The notes under the pieces: generated by a model
Told to the model about the DNA's origin: nothing
Databases searched by the model: none
What the model saw: only the letters and a program-made list of their open reading frames with translations
Shown: piece after piece, positions 37,159 to 46,891 of the stretch
How the letters are laid out: the number at the start of each line of letters is the position of its first letter
How positions within the stretch are numbered: the first letter of the stretch is position 1
Source of the DNA: CAVTLG01 sp963735495
Lineage (GTDB): Bacteria > Chloroflexota > Ktedonobacteria > Ktedonobacterales > Ktedonobacteraceae
Assembly: GCA_963735495.1 (NCBI GenBank)
Contig: CAVTLG010000011.1
Location: forward strand, 62,001-126,000
DNA: 64,000 bases
Direction: 5' to 3'
Translations under genes and position numbers: made by a program

Positions 37159-37320
37159 GTCGCAACACTTCAATAGCCTCGTCTGGAATTAAAACAAGCG
37201 GTTTCAGTGCGTTCGGTCGCTCTCCAACAGCAGTTGCACCGCTTGAAGCGTCCAGCCTGGGATGAAGCATGATACCAAAGTAAAGCCCTTGTAGCCTTGC
37301 TATGAGGGCTGTTTTATTGA
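37159..37320 (+). CRISPR. decayed copy of array 3
   Basis: Two degenerate 37-bp repeats (37159-37195, GTCGCAACACTTCAATAGCC..., and 37227-37263, GTTGCACCGCTTGAAGCGTC...) flank one spacer-length segment. The 10 bp before the first (ATAGGTCC) match those before array 3. The sequence after the second (AAGCATGATAC..., AAGCCCTTGTAGCC, GCTGTTTTATTG) matches the trailer of array 3 at 36941-36996. Together these show a second, degraded array locus. Confidence 0.75.
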
Positions 37321-37754
37321 GGCACGCTACGCGCATGTGAAGCGGTCGCCGCTTGACGATGAGTCAGGATCACCAGGCGCTAAAAATGCCGCCCTGTCTC
37401 CGGTGTGCTGGAACGTGGGGACGTCAGCGCGGCTCAGGGGTAATGCAGTCCACCATCCATTCCGCGCTGACGGAAAGCTGAGTATAGCACACCTGCGCAG
37501 GGTGTTCCGCTATCGCTCCCTACAAGCGGCATTTTCTTCACGCGCCTGGTGCCCTGGTGCCAGCATGGTCGTAGCCGCTTGGTGCCTGCGGCGCGACGTA
37601 GCGGGTCTAGGAGACAGCAGGACCAGGGACCACAGCAACCGGCTGCCAAGTTAGGAATGTTATGCACGTAACATAGCTGCCTGCGTCACACCAGAACGTG
37701 ACGCTTTGCCGCTGGTCGGTCTGGATCTCCAGCGAGGGTGTGACTCTCGGCGCT
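37321..37754. other. intergenic stretch, no gene seen
   Basis: About 430 bp with no frame of protein-like composition and no recognisable element. Confidence 0.4.
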
Positions 37755-37816
37755 GCGTCACGGCTCCCAGCTCGCGGCGGGGCTGTGACTGCTGGCCCGG
37801 TGTCACGCTCGCCGGG
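37755..37816. repeat. GC-rich ~62-bp repeat, copy 3
   Basis: Matches copies 1 and 2 except at its right end (GTCACGCTCGCCGGG). It abuts the end of the small XRE gene. Confidence 0.55.
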
Positions 37817-38020
37817 CTATTCGTCTTCAGCATTCCCTGCTACGCTCTCGATCAATTCAGAAGCATCCACCTGCAAGGCTATGGCAAGACGGTCCAGCAA
37901 CACGGTAGTTATCGCCGTCGTCGGCTGCTGGTAGATTCTCCGCATTGTTTTTGTATCCACATCGGCCATTCTTCCTAACTTCGATTGGCTTATGCCCTTT
38001 CGTTGAGCCACTTCTCGCAC
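37817..38020 (-). CDS. small XRE-family HTH regulator
   Basis: 67 aa from GTG 38020 (REVAQRKGISQSKLGRMADV, then VLLDRLAIALQVDASELIES). One Cro/C1-type domain and nothing else. In-frame codons extend upstream (IIIRLKV) without an ATG, so the true start may be a little earlier and non-ATG. Likely a DNA-binding regulator; partner unknown. Confidence 0.75.
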   Translation of the reverse strand: MREVAQRKGISQSKLGRMADVDTKTMRRIYQQPTTAITTVLLDRLAIALQVDASELIESVAGNAEDE

Positions 38021-38196
38021 CTTCAGACGAATTATGATCTCCCCCTTATTGCGGTTCTAAGCAGTGTATCTGGATCATAGGGATTGGAAAAGAGATCAGT
38101 AAAGCGTGTTCTCCTATGATATAATCATGAAAACAGGGGCATATAATCCCCATATCATAAGCGTATATCGTCATGAAAGGGTGAAAGGGTAATTGG

Positions 38197-38493
38197 ATGA
38201 TGGCAGGGCCAAATCAACTACGGATAGATCTCCTCTTTCCATCGATTGCGATGGACACAATCAGACTCCCACGGTATGAGCCTCTTGGCCTGCGGTGCCA
38301 AGTAGAAGCGTTGCTGAAGCATCATGGATGCACACTCAAGGAAGAGGAAAATGGTATCCTTGTGACACTTCCGCCTGGCACGACAAAAAAAGAGCTGTGG
38401 CCTCGCGTGCATTACGTCCGGTTCGAGACCATTCGATTTTGGGTGCTTTTTATGCTGATCTATCCTCTCATACTCAATATGCATTTAGAATAG
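38197..38493 (+). CDS. hypothetical protein, 98 aa
   Basis: Begins MMAGPNQLRIDLLFPSIAMD, with a mixed alpha/beta composition (VEALLKHHGCTLKEEENGIL) and a hydrophobic tail (FWVLFMLIYPLILNM) that may be a membrane segment or a truncation artefact. Family not recognised. It stands alone between the XRE gene and the second small-protein locus. Confidence 0.5.
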   Translation: MMAGPNQLRIDLLFPSIAMDTIRLPRYEPLGLRCQVEALLKHHGCTLKEEENGILVTLPPGTTKKELWPRVHYVRFETIRFWVLFMLIYPLILNMHLE

Positions 38494-38568
38494 ACGAGAA
38501 TATCAGCACCTTTGAATGGTCTCCATCATTACCTGTTTCCTCCTGAAAAAGAGCATTTCTTCAGTTTA

Positions 38569-38751
38569 CTATTGTCCCAAGTGCTTAACAAGGAGAACTG
38601 AGAGATCCCAAGAACGGTGTCCGTTTCCCCAGTGGATGATGAGTTGCCAAAAGAGTGCTTTGAGGGTCATGATTTGCTCATCTTTCGCTTCTTGTCGTTT
38701 AATAGTGTAGGGAACGAGTCCCACTATCAGCCAGAACCAGTTAATCTGCAT
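38569..38751 (-). CDS. 60-aa Trp-rich small protein, second copy
   Basis: 60 aa from ATG 38751 (MQINWFWLIVGLVPYTIKRQ...KHLGQ), with AGGAGTGA just upstream. 33 of 60 residues equal the copy at 2626-2808 by hand alignment, and the ribosome-binding region and upstream dyad are also conserved. Divergent from the XRE-NB-ARC-TPR gene at 38869. Conservation of length, start context and partner argues that the pair is a functional unit. Confidence 0.75.
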   Translation of the reverse strand: MQINWFWLIVGLVPYTIKRQEAKDEQIMTLKALFWQLIIHWGNGHRSWDLSVLLVKHLGQ

Positions 38752-38772
38752 CGTTTTCACTCCTGTGAGAAC

Positions 38773-38788
38773 GATGATGCGCATCATC
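38773..38788. promoter_or_regulatory. perfect 16-bp palindrome upstream of second 60-aa gene
   Basis: GATGATGCGCATCATC lies 22 bp before the ATG of the 60-aa gene and between the divergent genes. The equivalent element at 2588-2604 is an imperfect version. It is suitable as an operator for the XRE domain of the partner protein (inference). Confidence 0.5.
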
Positions 38789-38868
38789 TTTATCAAGTCT
38801 TCGATCGATCATCCTTAGCGTAGCAGAGTGAGTGCGGAATAGACTTTCGCATTACAGGGTGAAAATGG

Positions 38869-40392
38869 ATGGACACAAATACCTCAGAGGATCTTTTCTT
38901 TGGTGAATTGTTGAGACAGTTTCGTAAGCGTAAGAGATTCAATCAAAAGCAACTGGCAGAGCGACTTGAAGTCACACGTGAGACCATCAGCTTATGGGAA
39001 CGTGGGCAGTATAAGCCGGAGGCGGATGGCATCCTGTATACAGTGGCCGATGTTCTCAGTCTTACGACTCTGGAACAACAACAATTATTCGAAGCATACA
39101 CGGTCACAGCTCTGGCAACATCCTTTCATAACCCCCCCTTCAAACGGAACCCTTATTTTACAGGTCGTCGTTCTCAACTAAACCAACTCCATGCTCTCCT
39201 GATGGCAGGAAAGCAAGTTGCGGTGACGCAAGCAATTAGTGGGCTGGGAGGAATTGGCAAAACCCAGCTGGTATTGGAGTATGCTTACCGGTATCAGAAA
39301 AGCTACCACGATATTTTCTGGGTAAGTGCAAATACGGAAGAGTTATTGATGACTTCATATATTCTCCTTGCTGGTCTGTTACTCCTCCCCGAGTACGAAG
39401 AGGCTGACCAAAACAAGGCGAAAGAGGCTGTTCACAGCTGGCTTCGGAAACACACTAATTGGCTGCTAATCTTAGATAACATTGAAAATCTCAATCTCGT
39501 CCAGCAATTTATTCCGGATGATCGGAAGGGGGCAGTCCTTCTCACAACGCGCCGACAGGTCACGGAGCCTATGGCACAAGCACTTGAATTAGAACTCTTG
39601 CCCGAAAGCGATGCTATTCTCTTTTTATTAAAGCGAACAAAAGTGCTTGAGGTTAACATGTCTTTGGAAGATGCCTCGGAACACGATATTGAAGCGGCGC
39701 GGGCTGTTACAAATCTTCTAGGCAACCTGCCTCTTGCCCTCGATCAAGCAGGCGCTTATATCTTAGAGACGCCGAGTAGTATTGCTGAATATCTTACGTT
39801 GTTCCAAATATATCAAGGCCAACTCCTTCAAAGACGGATAGGGGAGAACATACCCATTGATCATCCCGAATCAGTCACTGCGACGTTCACGTTGAACTTT
39901 CAACAAGTGCGACGGCGAAGCAATGACTCTGCGGAATTACTTCAACTCTGTGCCTTTCTTATTCCTGATGCCATCCCTGAGGAAATCTTCATAACTGGTT
40001 CATCGGTTCTTGGGCCAGTACTAGCTCCTATCGTAACCGATGCTTTGCTGTTCAATCAGGCACTCGAAGTGTTGCATACCTATTCGCTGATACGACGCGA
40101 CCCAAAGGAGAAAACGCTCTCGATTCATCGATTGGTTCAAGTTGTGCTTCAGAACGCGCAGAAAGAAGCCGAAAGGCACATGTGGGCAGAGCGAGCAATG
40201 CAAACCGTCAATGCAGCCTTTCCTCGTGCAATATACGAAACGTGGGGACAGTGCGAACGGCTTCTACCACTCGCCTTGAGGACTGCGCAGACAATCGAGC
40301 AAGAGCAGGTGCTCACGAAAGAAACAGGACGGTTGCTTTTTGAGACGGCTTCGTACCTCCAGGATCGTGGGCGCTATAAGGAGGCGGAGCCA
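38869..40392 (+). CDS. XRE-NB-ARC-TPR STAND protein, exon 1 (before group II intron)
   Basis: 508 codons. XRE domain (FNQKQLAERLEVTRETISLW), NB-ARC with P-loop GLGGIGKTQ, Walker B WLLILDNIE, NLPLALDQAGAY, then the winged-helix linker and the first TPR (DRGRYKEAEP). At 40393 the sequence becomes a group II intron (GTGCGATCC). Splicing 40392 to 42853 keeps frame and yields AEP-TLYQRALSIWEQ, a 765-aa protein with about six TPRs. Unspliced mRNA would give a protein ending soon after with intron-encoded residues and losing most TPRs. Confidence 0.9.
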
Positions 40393-42852
40393 GTGCGATC
40401 CGTTCATGTGAAACCGTGGCAACACGGGGGATACATGACAGGGTAAACAACCCTGATAACTATCTTTCTGATGTTGGGCGCAATTCCCAACCTGCGAAAT
40501 GGGCAGCAGACAGCCGTACCCCCACTGTAGAGAGTGGCCTTCAATCGGTGAAGCGGGGTACATGGGAGCCGATCCATAAATCTGAGATGGAGAAGCTACC
40601 GGTAGGCTAGTCGCCAAGACCAGAAGCCGATCTAACCAGATGGGTAAATCGAATGTGCGTGAACAACCATCGTGACCTCCAACAAGCCAACGCAGATTAG
40701 GCTTGACCAAAACGGTAATGGCACCAGGACGGTTAATCGGTTCATAACCGTTGAAAACTGAGTAACGAAAGAAGCTCAGCCCATTCAGATGTGCCCGGTG
40801 GAGAGCACAGGTCCGAAAGTGACGAAAAACAGAAGGATGGAACGGAGTAACCACACGTCAGCTCTCACAGGCGGGTCGATACGGTGAGTAGGTGCCAACC
40901 AATGCAACGTGTGGAGCGACTGTCTAAGAAGCAAAAGCTCCTGGGAGAGCCAGGAGATACGCAGACGTAGACACAGATCTATGGAAGGTATGGATCAAGT
41001 AGGATGAAAGATAGGAAAGCACCCAGGGCAGGAGAACCTCTTGATCCTGAGAGTGAGACTTGGAAGACAATCCCGTGGCGTAAGCTAGAACAACACGTTT
41101 TCCGCATCCAAAAGAGGATATACCAAGCCAGACAACAAGGCAAGAGAAGAAAAGTACAGAAACTCCAAAAACTGTTACTCAAGTCAGAAGCCGCAAGGCT
41201 GCTAGCGGTTCGGAGAGTGACCCAGGAGAACCAGGGGAAAAAGACAGCAGGGATAGACGGAGTCAAATCGGTCTCTCCTGCGGATCGATTGAGCATGGTT
41301 CAACAACTCCATCCGAAGCAATGGAAGGGAAAGAAAGCAAAACCAGTACGGCGGGTATGGATAGCAAAACCAGGGAAGGATGAAATGCGCCCACTCGGGA
41401 TACCCGTGATGTACGAAAGGGCACAACAGGCCCTCGCAAAAAGCGCCCTCGAACCGGAATGGGAGAGCCAATTTGAGGCGAATAGTTATGGCTTCCGTCC
41501 TGGGCGTGGTGCCCACGACGCAATAGAAGCCATTTTTAATGCGATCAGATACCGAACGAAATTTGTATTGGATGCAGATATAAAAGGATGCTTCGATGCA
41601 ATACAGCAAGAGGAACTAGTAAGGAAAATCAAGACATTCCCGCAAATGAGACAGAGCATCAAGGAATGGTTGAAAGCGGGGGTAATAGACGATGGGGTAT
41701 TCATACCAACAGAGGCGGGAACGCCGCAAGGAGGGATAATTTCCCCATTATTGGCAAATATAGCTCTTCATGGTATGGAGAAAGCAATAACGGAGGGATA
41801 CAACACGAAGCAGGAAAAACCGATCCTCGTGCGGTATGCCGATGATTTTGTCATTTTCCACTCAAAAAAGGAGGAAATCGAGAAAGCAACCCAAAAGATC
41901 ACCACCTGGCTCGAAACGATGGGATTGGTCCTGAGTCCAAAGAAAACCCACCTCACCCACACACTGACTCCCTATGAGGAAAAGGTGGGATTTGATTTCC
42001 TGGGATACACGGTAAGACAATTCCCGGTGGGAAAAACCCACACAGGGAGAAATCCAGGGGGAAAGCCATTAGGATTTAAAACCATCATCAAACCAAGCAG
42101 AAAAGCCGTCAAAACGCATGTTCAGAAGACCAACCAATGGATGAACAAGCTCAAATCAGCCCCACAAGAAGCGGTGATTAGGAAATTCAATCCGATCATT
42201 AAAGGATGGTGTAATTACCAGAAGACCATCTGTGCAAAGAAAGTCTTTGAAGGGTGTGATAGATGTGTCCATGCGCAAACAATGGAATGGGCAAGAAAGA
42301 GGCATCATAACAAAGGAAAACAATGGATCGTCCAGAAATACTGGCATGAAGAAGAGGGGAAGCGATGGATCTTTGCGGCACCAATCGAAACGGAAGAAGG
42401 GAAAAGCCTTCTCAAGTTGAGGCGACACAATCAAACAGAGATCCAAAGACACATCAAGGTACGCGGAAACGCGAGTCCGTACGATGGAAACCTCGTCTAT
42501 TGGAGCCAACGGCTGAAAAAGCACCCGTTGATGGGAAGCACAAAAGCCAAACTCTTACAAATGCAAAAGGGGATATGTCCCCGATGTGGACTGTACTTTC
42601 GAGATGAAGACCTGCTAGAAATTGACCATATCAATCCTACTGCACTTGGTGGGAAAGATACACTAGCAAACAAATGGGTCTACCATCGGCACTGCCATGA
42701 TGAGAAAACAGCCGAGGACATGGGTCAAATCCGTGCTGCCAAGGCTGCTGGTATCAATACCAAACGACCATAGACTGAGGAGCTGTATAACGGGCAACTG
42801 TTACGTACAGTTCTGAATTGGCGGTGGGGAGAGCGATCTCTCCGCCGACCAT
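40393..42852 (+). mobile_element. group II intron 1, inserted in NB-ARC-TPR gene
   Basis: 2,460 bp in sense orientation. The 5' end GTGCGAT fits the GUGYG consensus. Domain V is recognisable at about 42777-42815 (GAGC-TGTA... CGTACAGTTC) and domain VI at about 42818-42848, ending GACCAT. The interior encodes a reverse transcriptase/maturase with HNH. About 610 bp of non-coding domain I-III sequence precede the coding region. Ends were set by restoring the host frame. Confidence 0.88.
41004..42773 (+). CDS. ltrA: group II intron reverse transcriptase/maturase/HNH
   Basis: 589 aa. Reverse transcriptase with NSYGFRPGRGAHDAIEAI, DADIKGCFDAI, GTPQGGIISPLLANI and the active-site RYADDFVIF; maturase X domain (FNPIIKGWCNYQKT); C-terminal HNH (CPRCGLYF, EIDHINPTALGG, HRHCHD). 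All key residues are present, so the intron may be active for splicing and retrohoming. Confidence 0.95.
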   Translation: MKDRKAPRAGEPLDPESETWKTIPWRKLEQHVFRIQKRIYQARQQGKRRKVQKLQKLLLKSEAARLLAVRRVTQENQGKKTAGIDGVKSVSPADRLSMVQQLHPKQWKGKKAKPVRRVWIAKPGKDEMRPLGIPVMYERAQQALAKSALEPEWESQFEANSYGFRPGRGAHDAIEAIFNAIRYRTKFVLDADIKGCFDAIQQEELVRKIKTFPQMRQSIKEWLKAGVIDDGVFIPTEAGTPQGGIISPLLANIALHGMEKAITEGYNTKQEKPILVRYADDFVIFHSKKEEIEKATQKITTWLETMGLVLSPKKTHLTHTLTPYEEKVGFDFLGYTVRQFPVGKTHTGRNPGGKPLGFKTIIKPSRKAVKTHVQKTNQWMNKLKSAPQEAVIRKFNPIIKGWCNYQKTICAKKVFEGCDRCVHAQTMEWARKRHHNKGKQWIVQKYWHEEEGKRWIFAAPIETEEGKSLLKLRRHNQTEIQRHIKVRGNASPYDGNLVYWSQRLKKHPLMGSTKAKLLQMQKGICPRCGLYFRDEDLLEIDHINPTALGGKDTLANKWVYHRHCHDEKTAEDMGQIRAAKAAGINTKRP

Positions 42853-43626
42853 ACGCTCTATCAACGAGCTCTTAGCATCTGGGAGCAGCTATCAGGATCT
42901 CAGACTACTCAGGCTGCGCATACTCTCAACAACCTGGGACGTCTCTACTTTGATCAAGGCAAGTACACCGAAGCCGAGCTATTCTACCAACGTTCACTGA
43001 GCATACGAGAGCAGCAATTAGGCCCTCAACATCCTTGGGTGGTTTATCCACTCACTGGGCTCGCAGACCTCTTTCTTGAACAGGGTAAGTACGCCGAAGC
43101 AGAGGCACGCTTTTTGCGTGCAATTAGGATTTGGGAACAACAATTAGGATCTCAGCATCCTCTGGTGGCCCATCCGCTCAGCAGCTTAGCGCGTCTCTAT
43201 GTTGAGCAGGGCAAGTATGTCGAAGCAGAGACACACTTTTTGCACGCGTTGCATGTCTATGAACAACAGTCAGGACTCCAGCATCCTTGGGTAGCTTATC
43301 CACTTCGCGGATTGGCGAACCTCTACGTTGAGCAAGGCAAGTATGCCGAGGCGGAGCCATGCTTCCAGCGCACGTTACGTATCCTCGAACAAGCGTGGGG
43401 ATCTCGACATCCCGAAATTGCTCAGACTATGCATGACCTCGCACGGTTTTGGGAAGCGCAAGGCAGCTATGAAGAGGCCGAAACCTGCTATGCTCGTGCG
43501 TTAGAGATTCGTGAACAAATACTTGGAGCATATCATCCCCAAACAGAGCAGACACGGAAGCGCTTTATTGCCTTGCTCGACACAACGGGACAGCATGAGA
43601 AAGCAACTCAAGTTGAGGCACTATGA
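42853..43626 (+). CDS. XRE-NB-ARC-TPR STAND protein, exon 2 (TPR part)
   Basis: 257 codons plus stop, in frame with exon 1 after intron removal. Holds about five 42-residue TPRs (LYQRALSIWEQ; LFYQRSLSIREQQLGPQHPW; RFLRAIRIWEQQLGSQHPLV; and so on), ending HEKATQVEAL. The intron cut lies inside the first TPR hairpin. Confidence 0.88.
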   Translation, partial: TLYQRALSIWEQLSGSQTTQAAHTLNNLGRLYFDQGKYTEAELFYQRSLSIREQQLGPQHPWVVYPLTGLADLFLEQGKYAEAEARFLRAIRIWEQQLGSQHPLVAHPLSSLARLYVEQGKYVEAETHFLHALHVYEQQSGLQHPWVAYPLRGLANLYVEQGKYAEAEPCFQRTLRILEQAWGSRHPEIAQTMHDLARFWEAQGSYEEAETCYARALEIREQILGAYHPQTEQTRKRFIALLDTTGQHEKATQVEAL

Positions 43627-43674
43627 ATGACTTCTGGATGTTTACAACAGATGGACAAAATCGCTCTTTTCTGC

Positions 43675-43878
43675 TCAAGACCAAGAAATTTTGAGTCTAT
43701 TGGTTCCGGCTGGAAGAAACAACGTGAGACGATCCCAGTGGATCACCACGGTCCTCTCTTCCTCAAAGAGATCGCTGATGCGCCCCTGCCAGCCACCAAT
43801 GTCGCGACCAGTATCGGGATCGCTTACGCCTGGCTTGACAACCACGCTCTCGCCAATGGTCCATGCCTGTTTTTCCAT
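43675..43878 (-). CDS. small SH3-like protein, probably truncated
   Basis: 67 aa from ATG 43878 (MEKQAWTIGESVVVKPGVSD, then DIGGWQGRISDLFEEERTVV). The pattern of a polar basic start, VKPGV-DPD and GGWQGRI with WDRLTL resembles short beta-barrel proteins I have seen as hypotheticals; the C-terminus (FLPAGTNRLKISWS) looks unlike the rest and may follow a frameshift. Function unknown. Confidence 0.5.
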   Translation of the reverse strand: MEKQAWTIGESVVVKPGVSDPDTGRDIGGWQGRISDLFEEERTVVIHWDRLTLFLPAGTNRLKISWS

Positions 43879-43929
43879 GTCTTTCCTTCCGCTTTTCCTG
43901 GCTCCAATCATGTCCTCGCGAAAACGCCC

Positions 43930-45430
43930 TCAGAGGCCCTTTTTCTCTAACTCTTCTTTAAGTGCGCGTAGGCTCTTATAGTTGGAACGCAAACCAGCCA
44001 GATAGGTTTCCCAGTTTTTTTCGCGTCCCATCTTCTGGTAGAGCTTCCTCATCTGGCTCAGGTATGCCGCTGCCTGTTGGTAGTTTTCCCGCCCACGCAA
44101 CGCAATCAACTCCTCCACAACACGTGCATACATCTGAACTGCTTCATCCGGGTACCCCTCTTCTGCGGCTTGAGCCACGCGCACTCGTAGCGTGGAGAAT
44201 GGAGAAGAGCCTGAGCCATATGCCAGGACTCGCGGTGTCCGCTCTCCTTCTTTCAGGGCGGCCAGCGCCTGTTCTACCTCTCCTTCATCGACGAAAATGG
44301 AGGCGAGGGCAGCCCAGGATCGCTGCTGGCTGAGGATCTGGAGCAACTGGGTGCGGAGTTCTGGCCAACGATTGCTCTCCTGCCCATCAGCCTGTACTAC
44401 CATACGCACGGCACGATAGGTTGCCTCATCTGGATGAGCCTGGAAACGCGCTCGCTCCACCTCTAATGCTTGCTGAATTTGACCAGCAAGACGATACTGT
44501 TCGCTCAACCAGCGCCGATAGGTATCGATGGTATGTGGACGCGTGAGATCCTTTGGCGTCGTCTCCGCTGTAGTAAGTATCTCAGCCAGTCGCTTCTCGA
44601 CAAGCGCCTGCGCCTGATTTCGCCAATGTTCATCTGACCGGAGCAAGCGTTCCGCGAACCGGGTGATCTCAAATGTCTCGGTGAGATACTCCTGGGCAAC
44701 GGCCAACGCCTCGCTCTGGCGGCCAAGCTGGAGATACCGTTCTGCCAATTTGGCGTAGAGTCCCGCCTGGCGATACTCTGCCAGCACCTCGTCCTGGGTG
44801 GACCCCTGGGCCTGTTTGAGCAGCGCCAGAAAGCTCACCAGACCGCGACTGCGCCACTGACTGGACGCATCCTGACCAGGGTGCATGTTCTCGCGCACCC
44901 ACGCCTCAAGCCGCGTGCGTTCAGAGGCCGTTGCCAATGCCACCACCGTTGGCGCAAGGTCAGACGTGATCCCGCCAGAGCGGTCGCCAAAGTGCCAGAG
45001 GGTCAACAGTGAGGTGAGGAGCGTTTCCCGTTCATCCTCTTTCAGGCGCTCGCCTTGTGGCAGATCAGACTGCGCTTTGAGACAAGCCAGCAGGCCATTG
45101 GCACACTCGCCCAGCACCCGCCTGTGCAAAATCGTGGCCGATCGCGGAAACTTGCTCCAGGTCGACCGCTGCGCGCCCGGCAGCATCCCAGTCTGTTCCG
45201 GCCCGATCGAAGGCGACGTCGACCTGACTTCTGATCGCAGCAGGATCAATCGTGCGATTGAGACGTTGTTTGGCCTGCGCGGATGCCTCGCCCAGGGGAA
45301 GCTCGACCAGCAGTTCCAGCAAGGTTTCCGTCTCAGGCTGCCGTTGGACAAGCTGTTCCAGCAGAGCAACGAGTTCTTCCTGACTTTTCTTCTTGAGTTT
45401 CCTGAAGAGATGTTCGTGTGCGTTGGTCAT
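43930..45430 (-). pseudogene. helical-repeat protein (SWIM-protein-like C-terminal region), frameshifted
   Basis: Starts at 45430 (MTNAHEHLFRKLKKKSQEEL) and shifts frame near 45115-45125 within a G-run. It continues as GECANGLLACLKAQSDLPQG to LRALKEELEKKGL. About 500 residues of helical, TPR-like sequence (AGLYAKLAERYLQLGRQSEA). Removing one base from GCGGGTGCTG restores AVLGEC. The tail resembles the region after the zinc finger in SWIM-domain proteins; that assignment is weak. Confidence 0.55.
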
Positions 45431-45464
45431 GCCTTCTCCTCATACTTCCTGTAGAGAGAATGAA

Positions 45465-45739
45465 TCACTGTGCGGTGAGAAGAGCCAGAAAATCAGCCAG
45501 ATGACGATTCAACCATGTGCTGCCTGCTACCTCATCCAATGCCTTTTCTTGTTGCACCCATTGTACCATGAGCGCCTGTTCGTCCCTCGTGGCCTGTTGC
45601 GCGAGGGTCTGTGGGATCTCATCCACCTCAATCCCATACTCGCAGCCGTGTTTCCACAGCGCGAAGAGCGAGGCGAGCAATGCCTGACGATCTGCCTCCT
45701 CCAACTGCTCCTCAACTGATCATCCTCCTGTAACGCCAT
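45465..45739 (-). pseudogene. fragment related to the preceding helical-repeat gene
   Basis: ATG 45739 opens MALQEDDQ and then shifts to EEADRQALLASLFALWKHGC...WLNRHLADFLALL. This is a diverged copy of the internal segment ERETLLTSLLTLWHFGDRSG...SRGLVSFLALL of the 43930-45430 gene. It is probably the residue of a tandem paralogue. Confidence 0.5.
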
Positions 45740-45741
45740 GT

Positions 45742-45996
45742 TCAGCCTTTCTGCTCCTCGTCAGGGAGAAGCCTGGTTTTTGGTTGCCAGACTGCGATCC
45801 CTCGGTCATCTTCATCGATCATTTGAAGCCACCGAGGAAGCATCTCACTTGAAAAAGATCGAGCGTTGATAAACGCGTACAATTCTTGCGCTTGTTTGTG
45901 ATAGCGATGAATGTACTCATCCATTTCAAACGGGCTGCTTTGCTCTGGCGTATTCAGTGCGATAGCCTCAAAAAGTGCGTGTTGTAAACTCACCAA
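45742..45996 (-). CDS. hypothetical protein, about 80 aa
   Basis: Reads VSLQHALFEAIALNTPEQSS, then DEYIHRYHKQAQELYAFINA and a Trp/acidic tail. Acidic and helical; no family recognised. The start is uncertain (TTG or GTG) because the 5' end lies at the junction with the truncated DoxX gene. Confidence 0.4.
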   Translation of the reverse strand: MVSLQHALFEAIALNTPEQSSPFEMDEYIHRYHKQAQELYAFINARSFSSEMLPRWLQMIDEDDRGIAVWQPKTRLLPDEEQKG

Positions 45997-46301
45997 CTTT
46001 GCACAGCAGGGTTGGTCCCCTTTGTCTGGGCGACAGCACCGGCGATAAATCCCTTGAGAGCAGTACTGTCATGACCACTAAAGACCCACGGACCGCCCTT
46101 GGAAGCTGCTCCAAAACTGCCAACGCTGATGGAATGCCCGGTCAGTTTTTCCCAACCGGCAGTGAGCCACTCATACCCAACGTAGACACGAACAATCAAC
46201 CAGAACCATGCCATACGCGTATCAGAGAACAAAAATCTCGCGATAGGGGGTTCGGGTATTTGTACGGCAGCCTGTGGCAGCAGAAACTTCGTGGTATTCA
46301 T
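45990..46301 (-). pseudogene. DoxX/DoxD-like membrane protein, 3' truncated
   Basis: 103 aa (MNTTKFLLPQAAVQIPEPPI). RMAWFWLIVRVYVGYEWLTA is the first membrane helix, with GWEKLTG and the extracellular loop up to GTNPAVQSW. The family normally continues with three more helices; here the frame ends at a TGA and the sequence changes to another gene. Probably broken by a rearrangement near 45995. Confidence 0.7.
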
Positions 46302-46891
46302 ACGATGCTCATCCTCTCGAATGGCTTTCCGAGTTTGCAGAAACTGACCATCCGAAACGAGTGGACTCGCCTGGCATCAGTCTGCTTCATTTTTCAGGGT
46401 GAAGAAATGCCCTCGCCCTGTATTTGCGAAAAGGGTGACTTCCTGATGACCCATCCATCTTAGCTAGCAAGCCCGAACGCAAGAGAGCGAACAAGACAGA
46501 TGAGAAAAGTTTGCATGTATAAAGAGAAGCTCAGTGCACTCTTTCATAGGGGGAATACGACGAAAGGAGTGTGACGCATAGAAAGTTTTCTGCGACTTTT
46601 TCAGTACACACTATTTTTACAAATAGATAGCTTTACTCCTGGCCTCTTGTCTCGCAGCATTCGCCATGTGGTCTGAAAAAGAAAAGAAGCCAGATCTCAG
46701 ATGAACGAGCCACGATGGACTTGATCAATGAGTGTGTTGAGAGGCAGATGAATCTGAATGCTCTCTTTCTCACCATCAGGTGGAGTTGCGCAGCCGAGAA
46801 CTATTCTTAGCATCGAGATTGGTACGTAGAACACAGCAAAAAAGTTTCAGGAGCTGCATCTCAAGGAAGATCTCTGCTAAGGCAATGCGTA
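46302..46891. other. intergenic stretch, no gene seen
   Basis: About 590 bp upstream of the DoxX-like gene. I saw no supported frame, repeat or hairpin. Confidence 0.4.
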
